Shown here: positions 1 through 11,699 of the stretch, in pieces
Layout: the number at the start of each line of letters is the position of its first letter
How positions within the stretch are numbered: position 1 is the stretch's first letter
Assembly (NCBI GenBank): GCA_009760855.2
Contig: WPIO01000001.1
Span: 14,849,501-14,913,500, forward strand
Length of the DNA stretch: 64,000 nt
Reading direction: 5' to 3'
Source: Cristatella mucedo
Lineage: Eukaryota > Bryozoa > Phylactolaemata > Cristatellidae
Program-made: the position numbers and the translations under genes
Notes under the pieces: model-generated
Told to the model about the DNA's origin: nothing
The model's input: the letters and a program-made list of their open reading frames with translations, nothing else
Databases searched by the model: none

Positions 1-908
1 TGAAGTGAAGAGGCAGCAACATAATTCAGTGCACTGTTACATGTAACTGGAAACCAAGGCTAGAGGCATAAGATAATAGGCGAACTCAATTCTGCTTGCC
101 AACGATGTGCTCAACGAAGGCGAAGTAAGTGCAATACGATGATTAGACCACCAGAAACATGCGAAATCAGATTCGACGTACCGCATATAAAACTTAATAG
201 CGTACGTGCAAAAGCCTTCGGCTTAGAAGCAATGAACAAAGAGATGATAATGACCAACTGAAATAGGATGCTCGCAATTTTGGAACGACATTGTCTAAAG
301 TGGGCAGCGGACTAATTGCACGCAGTCGGCGCTGACGCTCCAGGAGAGATGTAAGCAATGTATGTAGTCAGCAGAGTGAACAGACGCATTATTGCGGATC
401 ATTGCGGATTCAACACGCTCACGTAAAACAATCAAGCAACAACCTTCCGTTTTCTTTGTCATCTTGGAAGTAAGCCATATCAGCGTACGATCCCGCTGCA
501 ACAATTTTGAAAGCAACCGCGAAGGACGGAAACCGGAAATGTCTATTCTTGAGACATTACATTTCAGTGAATCTTAACAAATACATTGATAAATATTTTA
601 CTCAATTAAAATAATTATGTTTAGGGCAATAATGCATTCTATAATAATAGCTCTCTAGACTCACACGAACTAAAAAAACATACTTCCGGTTTGACCTTGC
701 GGCTATAGACTATGAATGCATGTGGTGCTCAGTGTGAGCGACCGGCAGTCTATCGTATCAGACATTCATGCAGTGTATTAACTGGACATCCTTTAGTAAA
801 AAAGTACTTTATGCTTCTGACTGCCGTAAACATTTCGCTGATTTACTGTTGATTCCACAGTCTCTCACTGCCGCACCTCAGTTTTCCGAGCTACTCGAAG
901 GGGGTCTC
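1..908. other. No gene recognised
   Basis: Only short unrelated frames on both strands; no family motif, splice-flanked exon or repeat family recognised. Confidence 0.5.
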
Positions 909-1304
<396 letters not shown>

Positions 1305-1360
1305 TCCTTCCTGCCTTCCTCCCGCCTCCCTCCCTGCCTCTCATTGCTCTGTCTTTCTCT

Positions 1361-3722
1361 AAATTCCTAGTAATGTTCAAAATTAGTCCCTCTCCCTCGT
1401 AATAATCTCCGCCAATATATCTCCAGTAGTATTTATACGAAATATGGATGCCTTTTTCGAAAGTGAATTTTCCCTAGATGAGCACATCAGCTCCGAAGTC
1501 AAGCCTTCCTACATTCAGCTACGTTAAATCACAAAAATATTGAGACAAACGGAGATGGTTTAACTTATGTGCTTCTGATTAAGTGCAGAGTCCCGTGCGC
1601 CGAATCTAGCTCTGCATTTTGAGATTCCTATTAGGTTGAGTCCAGTCTTTAGCTTTGCTTACGTTGTGCAGCATGTCATTCAATAAATGTTTGCTCTTAC
1701 AAGTCTCTCATGCAACTATTATTATTACGTAGAAATTTCCTACGACGTTATTTAATGAAGGACTTAATGAGGAAATGGCCATTGTCTTGGCCGGGTTTTT
1801 TCTTGCCAGTGAGCAGCTTTGCAGCTGGCTGCCCACACGCAGCTGAGCTATTTGACATCTATATGCTAATCGGCACGTTGATGACGTATACCCATGTTGC
1901 AAGTCGCTCTCGATCGCCGAAAATGGATTACTCAACCGCGGACATAGCATCCGGCTAGTGACATTAAGCATTAATCCGCTAGCCTGGCTGACATATGTAT
2001 GTATGCATCTCCTTCTGTAACTCTACAAAGTCACAGACTAAGCGAGTGCTACACAGCGATAGTTTTCTGCAATGAACTGAAAGCCTGAGATACAGAAACT
2101 ACACAATAAAGCTTTTTCTAGCGAATCTCGTCGTCGTGTCTTCCGCATTCTAACCAGTAAATTAAAAAGGAGGAAATATGCATACAGTACGGAAATTAAT
2201 CAGTATAATTAAATGCTGCTCCTTATTCTGAAGGTCTGATGCGAACATTAGAATTTATTTCGGGCAAAACATTTACGCTTATGAAACTCTCCGAACTAAG
2301 ATAGATCACGAATTAACCAGCTTCCATGTTACCCTCAGTTTTCAAACTTTCGGAAGTCAGTCTTAATAGATGTCGTAATATACAATACATGTCAGTCATA
2401 CCAGATTCGACGGTCGAAGTGCCGGGATGACCGAATCTACTCTGGTCACCAGCCTGTCCCTATATGACTAAATGTTCAGTCCCCTAATAGGCAAATTTAA
2501 AACATTGGTCAAATATAGACCAATTTGTGGACTTTTCCCCTTAAACATACATAACACCAAAATAGGAAGGCCCAAGATTATGAAACTCGGGATTCATAAT
2601 GCCTATACTTGTAAAGCATTGATTGCGGTGAATACATTCTCGTGATACGAACGTAAGTAGCACTGATTCTGATCAGTAAGTATTTCAATACACATACGCA
2701 CCCCTGATTGCCACGTATAGAGCTGATTTTAAAAGTTATACAATTTGGCAATCCAAAGCCGGTGAGATCTATAAGAACTATCGGCATCTCACGAGAGACT
2801 AACTTTGGAGCTGGAGTACTCACGCGATGCTTCCCAGAATTCCTCTGTTATGGCTCCTCCAAGCCTGGCGGCCGCCCCCTCAGGAAACTTAAGGTAAAGC
2901 CGCAAGCGAAACACGTGTCGCCTCTTCATCTCCTCTCGGAATAAATAACATGCTAGCTTGTCTAAAAAAAGGTCGTTTCCGCAGCTTTAAAAACGGACTA
3001 GATTTCCGCGCCAAGAAAAAAAGAACTGTAGTTTTAGCCTCAACAAAACTGAGTTTGCCCCAAAAAACGAAGCCTCTACTGTAAACCAACCCATAGCGCT
3101 CACGCTGAATTCACGCCGGCCCAGTAGCCTTTTGAGATAAAAATATTAAGTGATCGCCTGTGAAGGAACACGCACGCTTGCAGCCTGCGAGCACTGGGCT
3201 GCGGAGACGGCTCTCGATGGCTCTCTCTCAGACTGCCTACGCAGCAGCCGCAAGCTCACGATGACCGGTGGAAGGGCAGACAATGACTCGGCAGTCCTGC
3301 CCAAATCCATGCATTGGCGGCATCTGTGGGGACATCAATCTACCACAAACTGCCGCCAGCTGTCGGGTGGCTTCGGAACGGACAATGGCCCGAGAGTGCG
3401 AAAAACAACGCATGCATGGAATGTAAGGGCTGCCGGAGGAGTACAGCGGGAGGGGAGGGCGAGATCCCTCGATGCCGGCAGCCGTCTAGTGTCTGTAGAC
3501 TGGGCTTGGCCGGCGTAGCTTGAAATAAAGGTTTTGGTGTTGGAGCCGGCAGACTTGTTGCTCGGTCGCGCTACCCAGCCCGACGACAGGTCGTGCGGAG
3601 GGCTGTCACATAGCCCCATCAGCCAAAAGAGCTGCGGGACGAAGGCGGCCGCCCAAAAAGCTTCGAGAGCGCCTCTGCAAGGCCGATAGTTCCTCCCTCG
3701 ACGTCAAACAAAAGCGTAAAGA
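1361..3722. other. No gene recognised
   Basis: Short frames only. About 1990-2110 weakly resembles the LINE B 3' end on the minus strand (TGTAACTCTACAAAGTCACA). The stretch 3160-3620 is GC-richer, with a 122-codon plus-strand frame of no recognised family. Confidence 0.45.
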
Positions 3723-3740
3723 GTGGGGCCGAAGCCCCAC
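3723..3740. repeat. Small perfect hairpin GTGGGGC-CGAA-GCCCCAC
   Basis: A 7-bp GC stem closing a CGAA tetraloop in an otherwise unannotated stretch. Function unknown. Confidence 0.8.
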
Positions 3741-4152
3741 ACCAAATAACCCCGATCGGCCGGGCTGGAGGGGTGGGGCTGGGCTGCCCCGACCGAAACT
3801 AAAGCCAATTGGAATGTTGGCGCGCTTCTTCGGCCAGATTAGAGCTGCTAGATTTTATTAGCAGTTCCTGGATTATAATGGTAAGGAATCGGTTCATAAT
3901 CCATGATTATGCGGCATAATAAGCCCGACTCGTATAGTAGTGTGCTATGAACGCGCTGTTGCGGCTTCTCGCTAAAGTCCTTAGGCGACAAACGCAGTGC
4001 TCGTAGCCGTGCTAGTCCTCGTCGACGCTTGGCAAATACCGGCGAAGCTGACGCCCTGATGTACGGCTAACGAGTCGTAGATGCAGCACTAATACACGCT
4101 GGTATGCCGGCGGCGTAGAACGCCTCAGTAATAAAGAGCGCCCGTACCCATC

Positions 4153-4245
4153 CGTAATAATAATAACAATAATTATAAATTTGCATAGCGCCCTCGGAGA
4201 GCTAAATCTTTTTGTAGGACCCTTTGCAGATGCTGTAAAAAAGCA
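4153..4245 (-). mobile_element. LINE A-type 3' tail fragment
   Basis: TAATAATAATAAC, then TTGCATAGCGCCCTCGGAGAGC and CTTTGCAGATGCTGTAAA: the reverse of the LINE A tail with its (ATT)n end. Confidence 0.75.
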
Positions 4246-4565
4246 CGAACAACTGACTAGCTGCAATATTTGCAATGTCATCAAACATACACAATTGTTT
4301 GATATACGTGTATAAGGTCAACTTGCAGACATGGTTCCATGTCCTTAGCGTAGAACCATCTATTAAACAAGTGCAGAGGACTAGAGATGCCAGCACAAGC
4401 CGTAACTTCAAAATCTCCGCAACCCAACCAAGATAGATTATTACATACCGCATCCGGTTCCTATAGGTTGTAATTCCTGAACTTATAATAACCACTAGCG
4501 ATGGCACAATCTGGCTGGTGTAGCATTCACAAGTTTCTATAGTCATTTTGTGGGACTCGATGTGT

Positions 4566-4816
4566 GCGTCAGCGACGACCTATGGCCGCTAACCGTAGCA
4601 AGTCGCAATTGCGCGCTAGGTAAGGCGGTTACTTTTCACGACCTCGGTCCCGAGGTCGAGGGTTCGATTCCTGCGGCGGGCGATCCAGTATTGCCGCTGC
4701 AAGCAGTGATGATAGTCGTAAAGACTCTTCTGTCGCTATAAAATGGAGGCTGTTAAATCAGCTATTATTATTAATAAGTCAGCGACTCACTACGGCCGCT
4801 AACCATAGCGAGTCGC
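4566..4816. repeat. 39-bp imperfect direct repeats flanking SINE I
   Basis: 4566-4604 and 4778-4816 match at 33 of 39 positions (shared core GGCCGCTAACC), with SINE I filling the space between. Much longer than an ordinary target-site duplication. Confidence 0.85.
4605..4777 (+). mobile_element. SINE I copy (tRNA-derived)
   Basis: Contains CACGACCTCGGTCCCGAGGT then B-box-like GGTTCGATTCC, the family body TATTGCCGCTGCAAGCAGTG, CTATAAAATGGAGGCTGTT and AATCAGC, ending in an ATT run. The same layout recurs in several other places in this window. Confidence 0.8.
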
Positions 4817-4959
4817 TTAGTGACGCTACTATTTCAGCCAGCCAGTTTCCGGTTGCTCTGGCATGGGCCGCGGTGTGCCCAAATGAGCAACGGCTGTGGT
4901 GCCTGTAGCGGACAGGACATTAAACAACTACGAGGAATAGCTATGGAGCCTTCGGTGGA

Positions 4960-5720
4960 CATTCACGCTTCGGTTAACGGGGGCGGTGGTGGGGGGGGCG
5001 CGTAGTCGGCGCCGCACCAGCGGACCAGAAAAGGCTTTCGCGCGCGCGCGCCCGTGCGCGCGCGGAGCTGCGCGAGGCGTACGAAGCGAGAGTCGCGCGA
5101 AGAGGCGCTGCTCACCGGGCGAGCTGAAGCGCTGACGCAGCGCCTCAGCTGCCGATCGGGACTCGCAGAGGTTGCGCGTTCGCAGCAGAGCGCGCATGCG
5201 CTCTGCTGCGGTCGAGTCGGCAGCTCTGAGGTAGAGGGAGAAAACGAGTAGACAGTAGCGTCCGCGAGCAGACCGACGCACAGGCCGACAGTCTGCGGCT
5301 GGCGATGGCGCGGGTCGCGAGACCGGCGCCACAATTGGCCGTACTACGCAGGCAGCCGGCTGAAGCTAGCGGCGGTTGCGGTTACCCAGGTGTGGGCGGC
5401 GAGGTCGTCGACCCTCCATCGCGCGCGACGTTGTGTAGGTTGGCGAGCTGCCTGGGCCCCTGCTGCAGGAGCCTGTAGTTGCTGTGTATTGTCGGCGCAG
5501 GGGTGCCCCCTTTGCGATACATTTAAGCCGACCATTACCCGGTTCGCTTCTATCGTCGCTCTCGGTCAGGGGATGCCTACCTCGTTAGCCGAGATCGTCG
5601 ACGACACCGGCATTATTGGCGCCGTGAACCGCCGGCGTCGTGACGTTGAGCGGCGCTCACGAGTTCGCAACTGCGCCGTCTCGCCCGCCGCGAAGGCGAA
5701 GCGACCTGCCCGCTCAGGGT
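4960..5720. promoter_or_regulatory. CpG-rich block, possible promoter region
   Basis: Far richer in CG dinucleotides than the rest of the window, with an alternating CG tract (5039-5064) and a hairpin at 5181-5210. Overlapping frames exist on both strands (minus 5332-4928, plus 5390-5842, minus 6084-5566), but none shows a known family; open frames on both strands are expected in GC-rich DNA. No gene it might serve was recognised. Confidence 0.4.
5181..5210. repeat. 13-bp inverted repeat around GCAT
   Basis: CGCAGCAGAGCGC at 5181-5193 and its exact reverse complement at 5198-5210, separated by GCAT, inside the CpG-rich block. Confidence 0.9.
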
Positions 5721-5756
5721 TTTCGCCAACTGACCGGCTTTGCATATACATATGGG

Positions 5757-5777
5757 GAGAGAGAGAGAGAGAGAGAG
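5757..5777. repeat. Short (GA)n run
   Basis: About ten GA dinucleotides. Confidence 0.9.
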
Positions 5778-5842
5778 CTACACGTCGTCTAGATTGCTTG
5801 GCACCCGAACGATGGTCAGCTGTATTGCACTTAATTTGCTGA

Positions 5843-7329
5843 AAGCAAGGCCGCAAGGTAGTGATTAAGGTTGACCGAACGTAAATCACGATCCAAGGAG
5901 TAGGAAATTGGGAATCGCCGCACTTCAATAAGTGCAGGCGGCGAGCATTAGGTTTGCCCGTGTAGAACATGAACAATATTCGATCGCAGCTTGCCCACTG
6001 GGCACTCTCCGTCGTTTGCTGCTCAGCATGACTATTCCATAGAACTTTATATCCGCTAGTCTGCCGCTTGTCGGTAGATATCAAGCCAGTCGTAGAAAAA
6101 AACCTCGCGTCGGTCGAGGCATCGATTAAAAGTGCAGCAACAGCGGGGCGTCCGGCTTGGCAAGTTTGCTCTTAGAAAAACCCGAAAACCTTTGAAGGGT
6201 CACGCCGCTCACCGTAAAAACCTGAGGGGAACCTCTAAGGCTAGTTTGTCCCTCACCCGAATTTCTCTGGTGCGAGGCACAATTAGATAAACCGCTAGTT
6301 GATGAGTAGCCTTGTGCGTCATTTGTGAGCAGTGTAGGCTCGCCAGTCTGTCTCTGACTCACACTAGCTTAGCGGTTGGTCGACCGGCATAGACAGAAGC
6401 AAGCATCCCTGCTGATTACTCATGCATGGACCCGGGTTTAATGGGGCTATAATTCATCATAGCATCAAGCAGCCGGCTTTCAATCTACGTTACTTACTTT
6501 TAATGAGTTACTCGGCACTAAAGGCCTGGCTGGCTAGGGGGGGGGGGCTACTGAGCTTAGTTACTCTTGATAAGGCTGACGAAGTACTGTACTGCACAGT
6601 TTTGAGAAGGCTGCCGAGGTAATGTACTGCACAACATCGAGCACCGTATCACCTACGAGAACTCCTTATATGGCCAGGCTAGATTTTTTGAGATACGAAG
6701 ACGGCCATCTAAGCTTCGGTCATCCCACGTAGTAGTTCGCTGCGTAAATATGAAGGGCCAAGCAGGAGAGATCTTCTATGAGGGGGAATTCACAATGGGG
6801 GGGGGGGGCTCTCATTTTCAATCCTGTATGGCTCAAAAAGCTGCATCGAGAAGTGAGACATGCCAATAGCCAGGCTTTTCTTCATTTTTTGACGGCAACT
6901 TATTCAATCTACACACCTTTGACGGCTCGGATTCTCTGTCGTACACATTGACTCTGCCGACCGCCACTTCAGCCCCAATTAGGCGGTCAGCAAACAGCCA
7001 CTGATAAAATATTAGAAGCTGTTTCCTGGGTGCTGATTGAACTGCTTCGAAGCTGAGCCTATCATAAAGCAAAATCCCAAGGAATAATGATAATACGCCA
7101 TTTGCATAGCATCCTTAGAGAAATTATCTAGGCACTTTGCAATTTGTCGTTAGAGAATCCATGCCCAACGGTTAGTGACACGCACTCATGGCCATTAGTT
7201 AGTGAAAAAAACCTTTGGCTAGTAACATGCACTGAATCATGCACAAGTACGAATGCAAAGCACGTCGGAACAAAAACCCAACCGAGTTTAGTGAGGCGAA
7301 AGAAAAGCTGATCGGAACAGATGCGCCTT
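5843..7329. other. No gene recognised
   Basis: Short frames only. Poly-G runs near 6539 and 6797. No repeat family recognised. Confidence 0.5.
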
Positions 7330-7680
7330 CGGCTGAGACTTTAAAGATACCAGGTCATTGCAGGTAGTAGGCGTAGCCAGAAGCGAATGCCAGACTTTTG
7401 GTGCATACGAACTGAAGGCTTGATCGCCAAAAGCTTTCAACTGAGTGCAAGGAACGATAAGATGACTATATGCTGAGAAGCGTGTGGTGCAAGGGCACGT
7501 GACTGGAGGAGCGAGGAGGTCGGATTGGCAGGCTGGTGCTAGCGAGTGAAGTAGCCTGTAAGCCAGCTTAAGGATATTGAAATCGATTCAATTTATGACA
7601 GGGAGCAGGCAAAGCTCAGACAAAAGTGGTTTGATCGGAGTTAGTCAATAATTGGAGACGATTGAGGGCGCAGGCTGCCA
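7330..7680 (-). mobile_element. LINE remnant (RT C-terminus, minus strand)
   Basis: The reverse strand codes a broken FSSYAPKVWHS-type stretch (compare [13 protein letters not shown] in LINE A). The same nucleotide sequence recurs at 31720-31835 and 32100-32260 (GACTTTTGGTGCATAC, GGCTGGTGCTAGC). Confidence 0.65.
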
Positions 7681-9590
7681 GGAGTCCTGAATAAAGGTAA
7701 TAGCAATAATCAAGATTCGGCGTCACAAATGAAAGACTCCGTTAGCTCAGCTTTGCCTAAATTTAGTGCCCCTAAAATTTTCCGGCTTCGGAGACATGCA
7801 ATTGCTTATTTCTGGATACTAACTGGAAATGTTAACTAGCTCATTACGATAAGAAAGTTCAGCTGTCAGCTATCATATCACTTGTTCTTCACACGCAGAC
7901 TCTGCTTATTTCCACAGGAGGAGAATTTCGCTGTCAATTTAGTCTCCTGAACCCGATTATAATACGGACTGTATGTTTTTGCTTGCAAAATACATGCACA
8001 GTCCATAAATAGTATCGACATCTGTTTACGCAGAGGATGTATGCAGGTGTGTACGTACATACTTGTGGTATGCATATACACACTCACGAATGGGTACTCA
8101 TTTACTACATATGCATTTATATCAGGCTTATCTAATCAGAAGCTTAATGATCGCCGAGCAACGGGCTTCCGATTCGATTCTAATCTCTAGCAAATGCGCC
8201 CGATCCTGAACCAATCCTACTGTGAGGGTGTAGCATGGGAGCTTTTAACTAAAGGCTTGACCGCGTGAAAAGGCTGCCGAAACCCTAAAGGCTAATTCAC
8301 ATTCCAGCTTAAGCTAATGTACACCCATTAATACAGATAACATGATATCCATGCCTATTTCATAAGAAAAACTTATAACCACTAACCAACACAAGCAATT
8401 ACATTCACAACGGTTATTGCTGAAGAAAAAAAAGTAGTTTGATTTTTAAATATTATTGGAACTTAAAGCAATGCATGAGCACGAAAACGTATTGGACTGC
8501 AGTTTCTCTGCTTCATTAGCTTCTCGTACATACCAGTACGTTTTTCGTTTGTACCAGTGTACGTTTTTCGTTGACCAGCGAGGCTGCATTCATCAATTAG
8601 CAGACAAAAGCAAGTAAATAGATATTGCATGAAAAAGCCAACAAAGTTACTGTTATGCTATAAGATGTAAGAACGGTTGTTGTACTGCGTACACTTTTGT
8701 GAGAACATTTCACCATCCTTTGTTTCAGACGTCTTATATTCAGCTTCCAGCGAAACACCTAGGTCGAAATTGAGATACTTAAAAAGTATGCACTGCAGAC
8801 AAATTGTCGTACCACTTCTCGTGAGCGCTAGAGCTATCTCGCTAGAGCCATACACTCGTCCATTCCACAAAGCAAAATAACATCTTTCTTTTTTACACAC
8901 GATCTGATAAAAAGGTAACATAACTAAAGACCGTAATTACTTCGCAAGTGCCTGATGCAGTGAAAATTAAAGGCACAGCAATAGATGCAACTCGGAGCTG
9001 ACACATGAGACATAAGGTGCTGGTGATAGAAGCCACCAACGCCCCCACCACTTCGGCGTTTCGCTGGGAGATTACTACTTCTGGGCAGCACACAGCGAAC
9101 GCTCAGCAGCCAAGTGATGAAGCAACGAATAAATTGCCCGGTCCTCTAATATCCAGGGAACCAACTGGCAACTCTTGTAGAGAAACAACCACTGCAGGTA
9201 AGGACTGCTGACTTTCACAGGCATGCTCTATTTAGAAAGGTGAATTGATCTAGTGCAGTTAACAGGCCATCAGGAAACTAAAGCTGGATTGAATACTGTA
9301 GCCACGATGCGTTACTGGGCACTCTTCTGAACGATTTTAACCTCAGTCATAGCAAGCCAATAACTAGATCAGAGGTTGATCATTGGCTGAACTAAAAACA
9401 GCAGCTTAGAGGATGGTGTGTTTTTTTAAAGAGACTTGGTTGGCTTCTGGCTTAAGTCATGTGCAAAGGATTTTTCAAATAGCACATAACAGAATAGAAC
9501 TCAAAAAGCTTGCTCTGTCTAGGACACCGTTGCTTGTGTCCAGGGGGGGGCAGGGCGTTCAGTGGGAGATCCACGAGGACCGACCAGAAG
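7681..9590. other. No gene recognised
   Basis: Short frames only. A local duplication lies at 8529-8572 (CAGTACGTTTTTCGTTTG / CAGTGTACGTTTTTCGTTG). A 68-codon frame at 9005-9211 ends next to a GCAG-GTAAGG donor-like site and might be a first exon of the decayed gene that follows; this is weak. Confidence 0.4.
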
Positions 9591-10340
9591 TGAAGCGGCA
9601 GTGAAGGCACCCAGGGTGAGCAAGGCCTGGCAGACCGAGACCTGGTGTCGACAACCGAGCTGATTCAGATGGAGAGGCAGAATCGTCGGATACAAACGGC
9701 AAGCCTGGCATTACAGGTCCCACAGGGCCCAAAGGCCTAGCCAATAGGCCGAACCCAAAAGGGAAGTCTGGTGACACAGGCTTGGGAAAGCCTGCAAAAA
9801 CATGAAGCTGACACAGATAGGGAGCACATGGGCTTCATGGACCGCATGGGGGCATACGACCAGAAGGCCAAGCCGGTGCAATTGGTCAGAAAGGTAGCAA
9901 CGGCCTAACTGGAACAGGAGGCGACCCTGGGCCAAGTGGATACGGTGGCAAGCCAGGCAACGAGGGGAAGGCAAGGTTCCACAGGAAGTCAAGGCTCATC
10001 TGAGCCTGAAGGCTCCATCGGTTCTGCACGTGAGTTCGGTGATCCAGCAGCCGACGAGTGTGCCTGCACAACGGAGAATACCCAGGAATGTGCCTCAATG
10101 CAGCTCATGGATTTTACTGAACACGCCCAGAAGGATGCACCTCTGCCAACAGCACCAACATACTTTCAGGCACACTGACCTTGACCCTGCCTAGGCTTGA
10201 TTGTGTGCATTTGTGCATGCTTGACATTTTAGCACTTAATTCATTTTGCATTTACAGCAGATACCGGTCTGAACTGTGCTGAGACTGCACGGCATGGGCG
10301 TTGCTTTTGCTGCGATTGTACTGATTATACTCACCACACC

Positions 10341-10470
10341 ATGCCGTTTAACAATACCGGCTGCATTGACGTCGATGAGTATGCGATAGATATGAGTCTT
10401 TGTGACCTGATAAGTAAGAATGTGGTGGGCAATGCAACTGCTCGCCAGATTTCAAGGTGGTTAGCAAGTA
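10341..10470 (+). pseudogene. Degenerate cbEGF-like exon
   Basis: Reads CIDVDEYAIDMSLC, then DLISKNVVGNATA. The canonical pattern would have Cys where Tyr (DEY), Ser (LIS) and Ala (NATA) now stand, so three expected cysteines are missing. Confidence 0.55.
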
Positions 10471-10756
10471 CTTATGTGAAGGTCCGTCGTTTAGAAGACG
10501 ATACCAGCTTTGGCTATTATATTTTTCTGCTTAATTCTCATTCCAATCTACTAGTATCACTTACCGGCGGTGTTAGAATGCACACGAGAACACTATTGTC
10601 ATATTGCATGCTCTAGGCAAGTGCCTCCTATGCTTAGGTAGCAAGGCAGTGATAGTGGCAATGAGCAACATTTCCGGTATCTCTTACTGTATCTTCATCA
10701 TTGTGATTAGAAAAACTGTTCCCAAAGACTGCTACCCCTCATTCCCATTATTTCAG

Positions 10757-10860
10757 AAGTTGACGAGTGAAGCATACTAAATAGAGGTTGCTCCGATGGT
10801 TGTATCAACACTGGAGGTGGTTGCTGCTGTTTCGGTTCGGCTACAAGTCACCTGATGTCA
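10757..10860 (+). pseudogene. Degenerate EGF-like exon with stop at the first Cys
   Basis: After a TTTCAG acceptor-like site it reads EVDE-stop-SILNRGCSDGCIN. The stop TGA sits exactly where the first EGF cysteine (TGY) is expected. Confidence 0.55.
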
Positions 10861-11372
10861 GGCACCATATGAATATATGCACGTGAAATCGCTTCGAGCG
10901 ACAACTGTGACAGACCTTGCCAACAGATGGCTACGGCAATGGAAACTACCGTGGTAAACTTACCTTGATCCAAGGCACAGGCGGTTGCTATGGTACGTCG
11001 ATTGATTTTCATTGGGAGGTCAATAGAACGGGCAAATAAGACCCTCGTTCTAAATTGCTTAGCATTTTTGAAGCGCCAGTCTATTTACAACCCAAGATTT
11101 AGACTTCAAAGCCGATAAGCAACACATGGTGTCTGCTGACATAGACGGTAACATGCATTACAGTACTTCACTCATCCAAGCTTAAGCATACGATTAAGCT
11201 CTTCTTAAGAGCCGGTTAGTTGAATTTGTGCTGCTTCTACATCTCTTACATATCTGTTGCAGCTTCGAATGTTAGGCGCAGACACGACCATCTCTACCAG
11301 TTCACGTGCAAAAGCCTTGTGAACAATCGATCCATAATCACTGACCTGCGACTCAACAGCTCTTTATGTGCA

Positions 11373-11497
11373 GGCATAAACGAGTGCGTGAGCAACAATG
11401 CTGGCTGCTCAAGGACCTGCATGGATAACGTGGTCGGGTTCTACTACACTTGTACGACTGGCTACACTCTCAGTGCCAATGGCTTCAGGTGTGAAGG
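11373..11497 (+). pseudogene. EGF-like exon, best preserved
   Basis: Flanked by TGTGCAG and GAAG-GTAAGT, phase 1 at both ends, as is typical of shuffled EGF modules. Reads INECVSNNAGCSRTCMDNVV, then GFYYTCTTGYTLSANGFRCE. Five of six cysteines remain; the fourth (first of the CxC) is Tyr. It could still be an exon of an active gene. Confidence 0.6.
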
Positions 11498-11699
11498 TAA
11501 GTAGGTAACTAGCCGAGCAAAGGGAAAAACACAAAGCAATCAATTACGCTGGAGTACGCTGTGCTTCACGTTTGGTAGGTGTAAGTTAGTGCAGCAACCG
11601 AACTCTAATGGAATCACCACTGTAAGCCTCCTGACGTTTGTATCAACACTCTAGGATGCTGGGACACCTCTGATATAAACAGATCTGCACATGTCAGTG

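Larger units (their letters stand above)
9594..11690 (+). pseudogene. Decayed collagen / EGF-domain gene fragment
   Basis: Gly-X-Y runs occur in shifting frames: GTQGEQG (9606), GKPGITGPTGPKG (about 9700), then GQAGAIGQKGSNGLTG, GDPGPSGYGGKPGNEGK and GSTGSQG up to about 10030. EGF-like exons follow, each with a lost cysteine or a stop (about 10350, 10760, 11375, and a scrap near 11640). The layout suggests a secreted matrix-type protein with a collagen stretch followed by calcium-binding EGF modules. Frameshifts and stops make a working gene unlikely, although some exons keep splice-like ends. I cannot name the parent gene. Confidence 0.6.

Noticed and set aside
4928-5334. Two overlapping minus-strand frames (134 and 123 codons)
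   Set aside because: Arg/Ala-rich frames on both strands are expected in CpG-rich DNA; no motif seen.
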